A stretch of DNA of 64,000 nt from Castor canadensis (GCF_047511655.1 NC_133403.1:14691014-14755013), one strand, 5' to 3'; positions 46,721 to 58,936 are shown, counted from the first letter of the stretch. The notes: generated from the letters alone by a model not told the origin. Numbers and translations: made by a program.

Positions 46721-47134
46721 ATTGCAACTATGGAGAGAGAGGCTCACATGCCTATACTTGATGGATTCTGAGAAAAGAAGAATATAACAAAATCACAATC
46801 AAAATACCACTTTCGATGTGGTTGAATCATCTGAACTTATTTTTATGCATACAATAACAAAATTGGGAGCCTTAAAAAGAAAACGGGTATTTTTGAAGGG
46901 CTGTCACCTGAAAGATGATGTGGCTATATATCCAGAGAGGTTCTAGGTAGAATCTCAGTCGGTGTAGCAAGTAAAAGTTACAGGAAGAAAGTTGAAATTG
47001 GTATAATCAGGATTTTTGATGCTTAGGGCTGTTTGACAGTGGAATGACTCCCAATAAGGGAATGAGCTCCCTTATAGGGAAATGATGAACCTGAAAGAAT
47101 GATCAGCTGTCAGGAGACAGTTAAATGCTGGATC

Positions 47135-47265
47135 AGAATGCAAATACCACAAGGTCAAAGATACCTGTCAGTTTTGCTTACTGATGTGACTCTGTACCTT
47201 GAGCAGTGTCTGGCATGTGGAAGGCACCAGGATGTGATAAATAAAGAGATGAACAAACACCGGGA
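47135..47265 (+). mobile_element. L2 3'-end fragment
   Basis: 'caaggtcaaagatacctgtcagttttgcttactgatg', 'cagtgtctggcatgtgg' and 'gataaataaagagatgaac' follow the L2 3' consensus order ('aggtcagggacc...tgcctggcacatagtagg...ataaat'). Confidence 0.65.
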
Positions 47266-47509
47266 TTGCTTTGAATCTAAGGCGAAAGTTTTGCAATAGA
47301 TGTCCTACAGTAATTGTCAGTTCTGCTGAGCATGTCGGGTGCTTGTTTGTGACTCAAAGGCCACAACCATTTCAAGATTTCTCAAGTCAAATTCACAAAC
47401 GTACCAAGTGACCCTCAAATGGGTCTGCTTCACTGTCAAAAAAGAAAGTAACATGGACAAAATGGGCACCAGGTCAAGTACTGTGCCACAGAAATTACCT
47501 TTGCCTTAT

Positions 47510-48060
47510 TCATATGTGCATACAATGTTTGGGTCATTTATCCCCCCTTCTCCCACCCTCTCCCTTCCCCCCTCCCTCCCTTACCTCCCCTTACCCCTTG
47601 CTACCTGGCAGAAACTATTCTGCCCTTATCTCTAATTTTGTTGAAGAGAGAGTATAAGCAATAATAGGAAGGAACACGGGTCTTTGCTAGTTAAGATAAG
47701 GATAGCTATACAAGGATGTTGACTCACATTAATTTCCTGTGCATGTGTGTTACTTCTAGGCTAATTCTTCTCGAACTAACCTTTTCTTTAGTTCCTGGTC
47801 CCCTTCTCCTATTGGCCTCAGTTGCTTTAAAGTATCTGCTTTAGTTTCTCTGCATTGAGGGCAACAAATGCTATCTAGTTTTTTGGGTGTCTTACCTATC
47901 CTCACCCCTCCCTGTGTGCTCTCGCTTCATCATGTGATCAAAGTCCAATCCCCTTGTTGTGTTTGCCCTTGATCTAATGTCCGCATATGAGGGAGAACAC
48001 ACAATTTTTGGTCATTTGGGCCAGGCTAACCTCACTCAGAATGATGTTCTCCAATTCCAT
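47510..48060 (-). mobile_element. L1 3' fragment, antisense, lacking its A-tail
   Basis: Young-type L1 3' UTR (C-rich block at 47540-47600, 'cagaaactattctgcccttatc') and the end of ORF2 up to 'gttctccaattccat'. The T-run expected at its left end is absent: the text goes from 'cctttgcc' into 'ttattcatatgtgc'. The right end touches the SOCS6-like pseudogene at 48060/48061 with no intervening base. Confidence 0.9.
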
Positions 48061-51000
48061 TGAGATAGTTCTGATGACTGATTTAAGGCTGAGCTTTTGT
48101 TCCCATGGTAAAACACTTCACACTAGAATTGAGCACTCAAATGGTAGGTTTAGCTTTTATGAACAGCCAGATGTGGAAGAACATACGTCTGTAGTAGACA
48201 TAACTGAACATTCAATTGGGGACTCTGAAAATGGAGCTTTTTATTATTTAAGGTCTAGGTTACCTGGATGGGCCACTTCCCTCTCAGACTGACCAATTCA
48301 GTGCCACCATTCATTCTTTGCAGTACCTGTGTCATTTTGTTATATGTCAGTATGCTAGAATAGACTTAATTCAGAAACTGCCTTTGCCAAACAAAATGAA
48401 GGATTGTTTACAGGACAAGAACTGCTGAAAGATTGAAAGCCCTGCATCTTGTACTTTGGAAATAAGAAAAAGAGATTGAAATACAGTTTACAAACTTCCA
48501 TTACCATCAAAACCTTTGCTGCCATAACTATTTTGTTTTATGTGTAAAAGAGTCAATGACTTGTTTAGAGGTGGGAAAGTGTCTGCAAGATGTCTTGGAT
48601 GTATTTTGGTTCTTTACAGAGGGATGTCCTGAGGTTCTAGAAGTGTGAATTATCTTTCATTAATGTGCAAAATAATCACAATGTGAATGATCAGATTTTC
48701 CTATGTGCCCCCCCTCCAGTCCTTTGGTGCTATCCACTGTGATTAAAAGCATATTTCATGTGTATTCAGCCCTAATTAAAGTTAAATGAACCTTACAGAA
48801 TGAAAATTACTATGTTTTTAAATGGCCCATTTCCAAATGACAGTGTTGAATAGACATATGTGTGTGATAAGACACAGAATTTACATAAACACTGGAAAGA
48901 TTTATTTAGGATTATGAATTGATGTAATATTGGTTAGTGAAATGCAAATCTGCAACACATCTTTTACAACACTTTAATGATTTTTAAGGTTGTGCTAGGT
49001 TTTTCAGTTGTGAAAGCCAAATTTTTTTGTTGCCTTTGTTTTCATCTTATGCTTTGTCTATTTTAATAAATAGCCTTATGTTAAAAATTATAAAGAAATG
49101 TATACCACCAGTTGAGAAATCGTTGCCTTTTCTGTCATTAAACTTAGGTACAAATTGGCATCATATAAAGACAATGGCACCAGAACTACTGTTATGATCA
49201 TACATCCCTGAGAAGTTTTTAGTTTTATGTATGCTTTCCTTTGGTTAAATATTTTATCTGTGATTTCTGTAGTTTACATTTTTTGAGGGAACTTGATTAT
49301 ACATCAAATTTTCATTAATGGATTGGATTCTCTTATAATGTTAAAGTTTATATAAAGTTTTCCACTGATTTTGACTGGAAAGAAAAGGTTTTTTGAAGTT
49401 AGGGTGGTAGTTTCTTTTTATGTATTCACTATTAAAATATTCTAGATTTGACATTTTCCCCAGTTAGAACAATTTGTAACGACTTTAGTGTAAAATTTTG
49501 GAAATTGTGGAGCATCATGTGAGAAAAATAGTAAAATCCTATCAAATAAATAGAAGTCCTGTTTCTTTCCATATACACTGCTGCTTAAGAATAGGGCTTT
49601 TCTTTGTGTGCCTTTTAAATTTAATTCTTAATTAATTTGGCTTCTCTAGTTTTTTAAATCTCTTTGTGTTAGTTGTTAAAGGAGTGGATATTATGCCTCA
49701 TAATTTTTAGTTATTTTGAAATGCAGAGCACTTATCCCTTTCGTGATTCTGCAATGTGTTATTTAAAGATTGCCCACTCAGATAATCTTTTTAGCTCCAC
49801 AAACTTTAAAGGAAAATGTTTCATTCTTTGATGGAACGTGTGATCTGAGATGCTTCCTCCTTTGTCACTTAGTTTTTCCTATCCCTCATCTCCTTTAAAC
49901 ACAAGGGTAAAGGTCTTAGGTCAAACTTACAGGCTTTGGCATTCAAACATAACACTTTTTTTTTCTGTATGTTGAGGCCAGAACTGAGATATTACCAAGA
50001 AAAGGCACAATGTCATAATATCATGGTGCTATGATATTTTGACTCAAAGGGGAAAAGGTACTTAATTTTGGTGGAATGTTGATCATACCTTACAAAGACT
50101 CCTCTTTCATTTTCTGGTATGTTCTTACCTAATAAAATGGAATATGGAGTATACTGTAATAATATAACTTAAGTGTTCACTATAAGCTATTTGGATTAAG
50201 AAATATTGCAGAGTTATGGGTTTGTTATTAAATTATTGGAAGACTTTAAGTATTATTTGAAAAATTATTTATTTTTAAAATCTTAAAGTGTATCTAGGGT
50301 ATGTTGAAAGTCCCAGGGCATCTGTGTTAGATGCAGGTGTTGTCATGGTCACTGTGTGTTGATTATAAATGTTGAAATGTTTATAAATGTTCTCATGTTT
50401 CCAGAAGCTTTCACATATCCTCCTTGAGCTCAGGGCACACAGAGGTCTCTGGACTGCCTGCAGTGGGACAGTCATGTGGATAGAGCCTGTTGTCTGCTTT
50501 TTCTCATGATGCTGTGTGTTTAAGAATGACACATTTATTTTTGAGATTACTCTGATGTTCATCTAAATGTTCTTAAAATTGTATTCTGTGTTTTGTGGAA
50601 GGCAGAATTGATGTCATTCTGATTAAGAAAGCTAATTTTTGCCGTGCTTTTGTGTACTCATAAAATACCTTAAAGTAATATGCCTTGTTTCAATACAATT
50701 TGAAATCATTAGATTCTTTGATAAAAATCAAAGCGTTTTCCAAGAATTTCAGTTTACAAGCAGAAAAGGAAGATTTCAAAGGTTTTTGGTTTTTTGTAGG
50801 TAGGCACCCACTTGATTGAGGTAGGCCAACATGATATGTACAATTGGCTTCATGTGACACTAGAAAGTCTGGCAAAAGTAAAGTACAGAGACAAAGAAAG
50901 GCTTTGTCCTGAGGCCTGGTCTAGGTACATTTTGGTTAAACTCCTGGGTTCTATTGAAAGTTAACCTAGATGGTATGAACAAAACCATAAGTGTTTTTCA

Positions 51001-52110
51001 AATGTGTATTTGTTAAGGCAAGGAAACAGGCAAGATGTATCCATTTGTCACAATGTATGAATTAGAAATTTTAAATCACAAAACATGATGGAGGGTGGAA
51101 GCTCTTTTGAGTCTTCCTAGGACACACAGTTTTAGAGATAATAAGCCATAGGAAGCATTCAAGCATATCACGGTTCTCTAGCCAACATGTTCTCATTCTA
51201 CTTGGTGCAATGATGGGAAAATTTAAAAGGTCATATATATCACAGGGAATGACTGTAGAACTAAAAGTAGTTTTAAGGCAACCAGCTACACAGGGAACCC
51301 TGTCATGTGCCAGAAGACTAACTCATGGGAATTTAGGAAATGAGCCAGGATTACTGATCAAAGGTAATAAAATCATAAAGGTCTATGCAATGTTTCTACT
51401 AGTGCTACAAGTCTGGAAATCCCAGTTTTAATTATTTCACATTTCACATAGTGTATGAAAGATTTTGCTTCATGAGTGACTCAAAATAATATATTTTGAT
51501 TAAAATCTTAATTACTTTCATTGAATGTATGGTGTTAATTTGAAAATGAAATCACACTACCAGCAATTAATAGTTTTGTTGAACTATAATAAGGCATGAT
51601 AGTTCCACAAATAACTTTAAAATACAAAAGGTGTTTGTACATTAGTAATCACAAATTTAGTTTCTTTTAATATTTTTTAATCCTATAAAGAAAACTTTTT
51701 ATAAACATCCTCTTTATTGATCAATCATAACATGACAAAATACATACCATTTGTGAAAAGTGAACCAAACTCTACATCCAGAGATGATGAAAAATTCTTA
51801 TAGAATTTTTAATATTATATATGGTGGGCTAAAGATATCTCATAGTTGTTGGAGTGCCATGAAATTAATAATTCCAATCCAGATTGCTGTATTCTACACT
51901 TTTTCTGTATGTTTCAAATCAGGTGTGTATCATCTGTAGTGAGAACTCCCCAGAATGAACCACCCAAAGTCCATTGTCCTTAATATGTGTTTAGATTTGT
52001 AAACAAATTATAGGAATTTCTCAAACATTTTTGGAACTTAGTTGTGTAAGAATTTATGTATCAACTTCTGAATACAAAGTGTAAATAAAAATTTTATTTA
52101 CAAAAAATAA
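48061..52110 (+). pseudogene. SOCS6: 5'-truncated processed pseudogene of SOCS6
   Basis: The coding part (48061-48428) starts in the SH2 domain at the RDSSDD motif, continues SHGKTLHTRIEHSNGRFSFY and EHSIGDSENGAFYY, and ends in the SOCS box with LPLPNKMKDCLQDKNC and a stop at 48426-48428. I recognise this as SOCS6, an SH2/SOCS-box adaptor of Cul5 ubiquitin ligases. Lesions: a premature stop at the seventh codon with a shift just after RDSSDD, a frameshift near 48285 before the SOCS box, and degraded residues there. About 3.7 kb of AT-rich sequence follows without introns, read as its long 3' UTR. A polyadenylation-like AATAAA near 52083-52088 and a short A-rich end near 52101-52118 close it. 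There is no start codon or promoter, so it is not functional. Confidence 0.85.
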
Positions 52111-52146
52111 ACAAAAGAATTTAAACCCTAAGAGAAATAAGAGTAA

Positions 52147-52470
52147 ATGCTCTGCACGACCTCCACTTTGCTGGCCAGGCTCCCAAGTCCTGCACAGCCC
52201 TGCAGGAGCTCTGTCTCGCTGGGATGTGCTCCCCAGCCCTGCATGATCTCTGCCTTGCTGGCGATGTCCCCAAAGTCTGCACAGCACTGCACAATATTCA
52301 CTCTGCAAGGCTATGTCCCTAACGCCTGCCAAGCTTAGGACCCACACACACATGGTCTCCATTCTGCTTGACCATGCCCCCCAAGCCTGTCAAGCCAGGG
52401 ATCCATAGACACACAGGATCTTCACTCTGCCAGCCTGTGCCCTTCAGACATGCCAAGCCCATGCTCCAAA
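52147..52470. repeat. Degenerate tandem repeat, unit ~40-65 bp, six units
   Basis: Unit starts share 'CTCYRYYYTGC' followed by 'ATGY' and 'CC': about 52162, 52210, 52251, 52296, 52354 and 52421. Shared inner words are 'tgtcccc' or 'tgccccc' and 'gcac'/'gccaagc'. GC-rich compared with both neighbours. It sits just upstream of the L1 at 52480 and may be the distal part of that L1's 5' UTR. Confidence 0.7.
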
Positions 52471-54640
52471 GGCTGCTACTTAACCTCAGCTAAAGGCCTC
52501 CACCTGAAGGCCTGTGGGACCCCACTCAACAACCACTTGTCACAGGAAGGCTCCAAACCTACCTAAGAGACACACACTGGCAGGTCTGGATGCTAAAGAA
52601 CCAGCATCAGAACAACGAAGACAGCAATTCTACTGCTCCAGAACTGGTGTTTTTTTAAATTTTAAATTTTTATTTTTTTCCTTTCTTTAAGGGATTTGCT
52701 GCCTGTTTTTATGTTTGATCATCCATCATCTCTAACATTTTTTTCTCTTTTACTCTCTATTCCTTTTATCTTTCCATGTCTCTCTCTTTTTAATCCTTCT
52801 CTCTTGGTTTTGTTAGTATTAATATTGCTACCCAGCTAATACTAAATTACACATAGTTCAGGGATAGAAATGTTACCTAGTGGAAAAATGGGAAGAAGAA
52901 AAAGGGAAGGAAACTATTCCCTGCCCACCCCCCAAAAAATAAAGTAGTGCAGGATTTAGAACGAAATGAAGAAAAAAGATACCCAAACCCAGACTTCAAC
53001 AAAACAAAGATAAACTATATCAAGGAACCCAACGAAGCCCACAGAACATCCTGAAAGAAGAAATCCTACAAGTAATTAATGAGAACTTCATAGAGATGTT
53101 ACTAGACATGGTCAACCAAAATGTACAGGGGGCAGTCAAGAATTCCAAGAGGACAAAAAAAAGAATATGAGAAAACATAAAACAAATAAATAAATGAAAT
53201 CATAGAAGCCCCAAATAAATGCCAAAATGAAGCTGAGACCACCACAAACAGAGAGATAAATGAATTAAGGTAAAAAATTGACAATATTAAAAAGGAACTA
53301 AACCATGATATGGAAAACCTCAGAAAAAAGAATGAGACAGAAATACAAAAAAAAATGGAAGGCTATTCCAGCAGAATAAAACAAACAGAAGACAGAATCT
53401 CAGAACTTGAAGATGAAATGGCAATTAAAGGAAAAACTGAAGAACTATTAGTTAAACAACTCAAGACTGTGAAAAGAAAATGCAAGAACTCGCTGACTCC
53501 ATCAAAAGACCAAGCCTGAGAATCATGGGTATTGAATAAGGAGAAGAGGTGCAAGCAAAAGGAATGCATAATATATTCAACAAAATAATAACAGAAAACT
53601 TCCCAAATCTAGAGAAAACTATGCCCATTCATGTACAGGAAGCCTCCAGAACACCGAATAGACTTGACCAAAATAGAACTACCCCATGACATATTATCAT
53701 TAAAACAAGAAGTACAGTGACAAGAGAAAGAATATTGAAGGCTGTGAGATAGAAAAAAACAAATAACATACAAAGGCAAACCCATCAAAATCACAGCAGT
53801 CTTCTCAACAGAAACATAAAAAGCAAGAAGAGCATGGAGTGAGGTCTTCCAAGCACTGAATGAAAATAACTTCAACCCTAGGATACTCAACCCACCAAAA
53901 CTATCATTCAAAATACATGGAAAATAAAAGTCTTCCATGATAAGCAAAAATTAAAACAATATATGACTACCAAGCCACCACTACAAAAGATTCTCCAAGG
54001 AATTTTGCACACAGAAAATGAAAGCAAACAAAACCATGAAAGGACAGGCAAAACTAAACCACAGGAGAAGAAAAGGCAAGAAAGCAAAGAGTAACACTGA
54101 TTCAGCTACACACAATCAAACCCTTAACCAACAAAGACAGCTACTTGACAGGGATCACCATGTATTTATCAATACTAACACTGTATGTTAATGGACTAAA
54201 TTCCCCCATCAAAAGACACCAATTGGCAAACTGGATTAAAAAGGAAGATTGAACAATCTGTTGCCTACAGGAGACCCACCTCATCGACAGAAATAAGCAC
54301 TGACTGAGAGTGAAAGGCTAGAAGAAGATTTACCAAGCCAATGAACCCCGGAAACAGGCAATACTTACCTCAGACAAAGTAGACTTCAAACCTACTTTGA
54401 TCAAATGAGATAAAGAAGGACACTCCATACTAATAAAAGGGGAAATACACCAAAAGGAAATAACAATTATCAACCTATATGCACCCAAAGTCAATGCACC
54501 CAATTTCACCAATCATACTCTGAAGGGCCTAAAAGGATATATAGACCCCAACACAGTGGTAGTGGGAGACTTTAATACCCCCCTATCACCAATAAATAGG
54601 TCATCCAAACAAAAAAATCAATAAAGAAATTCTACTAGAG
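52471..54640 (+). mobile_element. Older L1, 5' half (5' UTR, ORF1, start of ORF2)
   Basis: Sense L1: unusual 5' UTR (52471-52960), ORF1 remnant (about 52960-54090: coiled coil 'MENLRKKNETEIQKKMEG' at 53310, 'GKTEELLVKQL', RRM side to 53520 and C-terminal domain thereafter), ORF2 start near 54150 and endonuclease text to 54640. The last endonuclease words are 'gtagtgggagactttaatac'. ORF1 contains several stops. It stops abruptly where a younger L1 begins. Its missing 3' half is probably 59450-62700. Confidence 0.85.
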
Positions 54641-55072
54641 TTTACAAGATGGTGGCTAGAGGGAGGAAGCAGATAGCGTGTCTTCTAAAATGAAATCTTG
54701 GAGAGACGCTGGAGACACACCTTGCAGGCAAGGCCACTGAGAAGAGGCAAAACTTTGACCCCTCCACACCTCCAGCCTACGCAGAGCATCTCCACTTCAC
54801 ATTGAACGGAGAAACCAGGAGGTTCCCCAGGGTGCCGCCAGTCGCCCGCACCCAGAAAGATTGGAAAGACGCAGACAAGGTGAGCTAAGCGATACACAGT
54901 ACTTCCACAGACATCCCTGGGCCAGAGTAGCATAGCCCCCTGGACAGACTGACCCCCACCCGGGGAAAAAAGAGAAACTGAGTAATAAGCAATAAGAACA
55001 ATAAAGACACGTAGCAAAGAGGGTGGGGCACCCTAAGAACCAAAGAGAGGGGGAGGGGAATCCCTCCCAGAA

Positions 55073-55450
55073 CTGTAAATAAACAAGCCAGGCCTGGCCG
55101 GAGGGGGCGGGAGCAGGGGCACGTGCCCAGCAACCAGGAGTGGGAAAGCTTGTGAGAGTGGTGGATGGAGGAAAACTCCACAGGAGAGGGGAGAAGACCC
55201 ATCTCCTATGTGAGCTGTAAACAAACACACTGGCTGGCAGGAGCAGCAGCTCAAGCCCAGCAATCAGGATTGGAAAAGCATGTAAAAGCCGTGGTGGGTG
55301 GAAAGCTCCACAGGAGAGGGGGGAAGACCCACTTCCCATGTGAACTGTAAATAAACACGCAGGCCTGAGACAGGGGGTGCAGTGTCACCTCCCCCAGTGT
55401 GCTTGGAAAGGGGGAAGCTTGTAGCAGCAGCTCGCACACAGGAGAACTCT
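55073..55450 (+). repeat. Tandem 130-142-bp promoter monomers in L1 5' UTR
   Basis: 'ctgtaa(a/t)' unit starts lie at 55073, 55215 and 55345, giving units of 142 and 130 bp and a partial third. Common words are 'ccagcaa(c/t)cagga', 'ctccacaggagaggg' and 'gaagaccca'. Homologous to the antisense array at 25931-26220, where the units are exactly 135 bp. Confidence 0.92.
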
Positions 55451-56354
55451 GAGTAAACAAAGCCTGTGGGGTCAGGTGAGTGTTAAGCTCACCCCTGAGA
55501 TCTGCATAAATAATGCCTCTAGCAACAGCAGGCTGACAGCAGTGGGCAGGTGAGCCATAGCCGCAGATAGCCATTCATAGACCTGTCCCCAGACTCTTTT
55601 TTTCTCTCTCCCTACCTTTGATGAGAAAACAACTGATCTACACCTGCATGCTGAAAAACTTACTGAAACTGTATTGCATTTGAACCTGGGACACTTTGTG
55701 GGTTTTTTTCTTATTTTGTGTGGTTTTGTTCTATTTTATGTTACTCCTTTGATGAGACAACTACAGAACGACATCTGAGGAACCATCTCCAGGATTGGAG
55801 GCTGAGGGATGATCCCAAAATTATTAAGACTGAAACTTCACTGCATTTGAAAATGGAGGCTTTTAAAAAATTTTTATTTATTTTTTATTTTATATTTTAT
55901 TTTTATATAAGTACTTTTTTCTTTCATTTACTTATTTTTTATTTTTATTCTTATCTTTATTCTTTTTATTTTTTATTTTCAATCCTCTCTCTGTCTCTCT
56001 AATGCGTTTTCAGCTTACAGTTGATTAGTACACTGTCTCTCCCTATTTATATCTTTGAAACTTTTTTGTTTGTTTCTTTGTTTTGTTTTTTTATACTTGA
56101 TTATTTGTTTTTCTCTTTTCCTTTAACTTCTTTGCTTTCCACCCCCTCTCACCTGTCCATTCTAAATATCACTAGTGTTATTAACACAGCCAGAATATAC
56201 TTAATTGCACATAGTACAGGGACAATAACAACACCAAGGGCAATGACAGGAAGACAGAAAAAAACAGGGAAACCAGTTTCCCCACAGCAAAAAATTAGTA
56301 CAGGAACCAGAGGGAAATGAAGAAAACAGATACTCAGATCCAGACTCCAACAAA

Positions 56355-58440
56355 ATGAAGATAAACTATGCCAAAGAACCCAATGAAGCCCACAAGAATA
56401 ATTTAAAAGAAGACATACTACAGGTACTCAATGAGAACTTTACAGAGATGATACTGGATATGGTCAATCAAAATGTACAGGAGACACTCAAGAATTTCCA
56501 AGACAACAAAAATAGAGAATTTGAAAAAGCAAAAGAAGAAATAAAGGAAACCATGGAAGCACTGTATAAACACCAAAGTGAAACAGAGAATACAATTAAT
56601 AAGGGGATAAATGAACTCAGGAAAAAAAATAGACAACATTAAAGAGGAAACCACCCAGGATATGGAAAGTTTATAGCCATGAGTGCATATATTAAAAAGA
56701 CTGAAAGATCCCAAATCAATGACCTAATGGTACATCTCAAACTCCTAGAAAAACAAGAACAAGCAAATCCCAAAACAAATAGAGGAGAGAAATAATAAAA
56801 TAAAAATAAGAGCTGAAATCAATGAAATAGAAACCAAAAAAACCATACAAAGAATTAATGAAACAAAAAGTTGGTTCTTTGAAAAAATAAATAAGATCAA
56901 TTTACAATAGCCTCAAAAAAAAATCAAATACCTAGGTGTAAACCTAACAAAAGATGTGAAACCTCTACAAGGAAAACTATACAATTCTGAAGAAAGAGAT
57001 TGAGGAAGACTATAGAAAGTGGAGAGATCTCCCATGCTCATGGATTGGTAGAATCAACGTAGTAAAAATGTCGAAACTCCCAAAAGTAATCTACATGTTT
57101 AATGCAATTCCCATCAAAATTCCAATGACATTCATTAAAGAGATTGAAAAATCTACTGTTAAATTTATATGGAAACACAAGTGGCCATGAATAGCCAAGG
57201 CAATACTCAGTCAAAAGAACAATGCAGGAGGTATCACAACACCTGACTTCAAATTATATTACAAAGCAATAACAATAAATACAGCATGGTACTGGCACAA
57301 AAACAGACATGAAGACCAGTGGAGCAGAATAGAGGACCCAGATATGAAGCCACACAACTATAACCAATGTGTCTTTGACAAAGGAGCTAAAAATATATGA
57401 TGGAGAAATAGCAGCCTCTTCAACAAAAACTGCTGGGAAAACTGGTTAGCAGTCTGCAAAAAACTGAAACTAGATCCATGTATATCACCCTATACCAAGA
57501 TTAACTCAAAATGGATCAAGGATCTTAATATCAGACCCCAAGCTCTAAAGTTGATACAAGAAAGAGTAGGAAATACTCTGGAGTTAGTAGGTATAGGTAA
57601 GAACTTTCTCAATGAAACCCCAGCAGCACAGCAACTAAGAGATAGCATAGAAAAATGGGACCTCATAAAGCTAAAAAGCTTCTGTTCATCAAAAGAAATG
57701 GTCTCTAAACTGAAGAGAACACCCACAGAGTGGGAGAAAATATTTGCCAATTATACATCAGACAAAGGACTGATAACCAGAATATACAGGGAACTTAAAA
57801 AACTAAATTCTCCCAAAACTAATGAACCAATAAAGAAATGGGCAAGTGAACTAAACAGAACTTTCTCAAAAGAAGAAATTCTAATGGCCAAAAAACACAT
57901 GAAAAAATGCTCACCATCTCTAGCAATAAAGGAAATGCGAATTAAAACCACACTAAGATTCTACCTCACCCCTGTTAGAATAGCCATCATCAGCAACACC
58001 ACCAACAACAGGTGTTGGCGAGGATGCGGGGAAAAAGGAACCCTCTTACACTGTTGGTGGGAATGTAAACTAGTACAACCACTCTGGAAAAAAATTTGGA
58101 GGCTACTTAAAAAGCTAGACATCGATCTACCATTTGATCCAGCAATACCCCTCTTGGGGGTATACCCTAAAGACTGTGACACACAGGTTACTCCAGAGGC
58201 ACCTGCACACCCATGTTTATTGCGGCACTATTCACAATAGCCAAGTTATGGAAACAGCCAAGATGCCCCATCACTGACGTTGGATTAAGAAAATGTGGTA
58301 TCTATACACAATGGAATTTTATGCAGCCATGAAGAAGAACAAAATGTTATCATTCGCTGGTAAATGGATGGAATTGGAGAACATCATTCTGAGTGAGGTT
58401 AGCCTGGCCCAAAAGACCAAAAATCATATGTTCTCCCTCA
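56355..58440 (+). pseudogene. L1 ORF1/ORF2 remnants of the deleted copy
   Basis: ORF1: MKINYAKEPNEAHKNNLKED then coiled coil to 56642. ORF2 C-terminal open piece 57551-58240 (229 codons) with [20 protein letters not shown] and [17 protein letters not shown]. The ORF2 stop is near 58453. The catalytic RT palm and nearly all of the endonuclease are missing, so the product cannot retrotranspose. Confidence 0.85.
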
Positions 58441-58936
58441 TATGTGGACATTAGATCAAGGGCAAACACAACAATGGGATTGGACTATGAGCACATGATA
58501 AAAGCAAGAGCACACAAGGGAGGGGTGAGGATAGGTAAGACACCTAAAAAACTAGCTAGCATTTGTTTCCCTTAAAGCAGAGAAAGTAAAGCAGATACCT
58601 TAAAAGCAACTGAGGCCAATAGGAAAAGGGTACCAGGAACTAGAGAAAAGGTTAGATGAAAAAGAATTAACCTAGAAGGTAACACCCAAGCACAGGGTCA
58701 GTGAATGCCCTTGTATAGCTATACTTATCTCAACCAGCAAAAACCCTTGTTTTTTCCTATTACTGCTTATACTCTCTCTACAACAAAATTAGAAATAAGG
58801 GCCAAATAGTTTCTGCTGGGTATTGAGGGGGTGGGGGGGAGGGGGAGGGGGCACAGTGGGTGGTAAGGGAGGGAGTGGGGCAGGGGGGAGAAATGACCCA
58901 AGCCTTGTATGCACATATGAATAATAAAAGAAAAAA

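Larger units (their letters stand above)
54641..58936 (+). mobile_element. Sense L1 with two internal deletions
   Basis: 5' UTR 54641-56340 with tandem units, ORF1 N-terminal part 56355-56642, then a jump at about 56668 to the ORF2 middle (56670-56905), then a jump at about 56906 to the ORF2 RT thumb (56910 on), the C-terminus (57551-58240) and a 3' UTR to an A-tail at 58928-58936. The first junction shares a 5-bp 'ggaaa' word in both parent sequences. The second has little overlap. The 5' end carries ACAAGATGGTGGC at 54644-54656. Confidence 0.9.

Noticed and set aside
48061..48428. Functional SOCS6-like retrogene
   Set aside because: The N-terminal two thirds are missing, a stop comes after RDSSDD, a frameshift precedes the SOCS box and there is no start codon or promoter.
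55718..56002. Phe/Tyr/Ile-rich 94-codon frame resembling a membrane protein
   Set aside because: It lies in the T-rich part of an L1 5' UTR. Apparent hydrophobicity follows from T-rich codons.
56660..56680. L1 RNA splice junction
   Set aside because: The junction has a 5-bp shared word and no GT/AG pattern in the presumed intact parent, so template jumping fits better.
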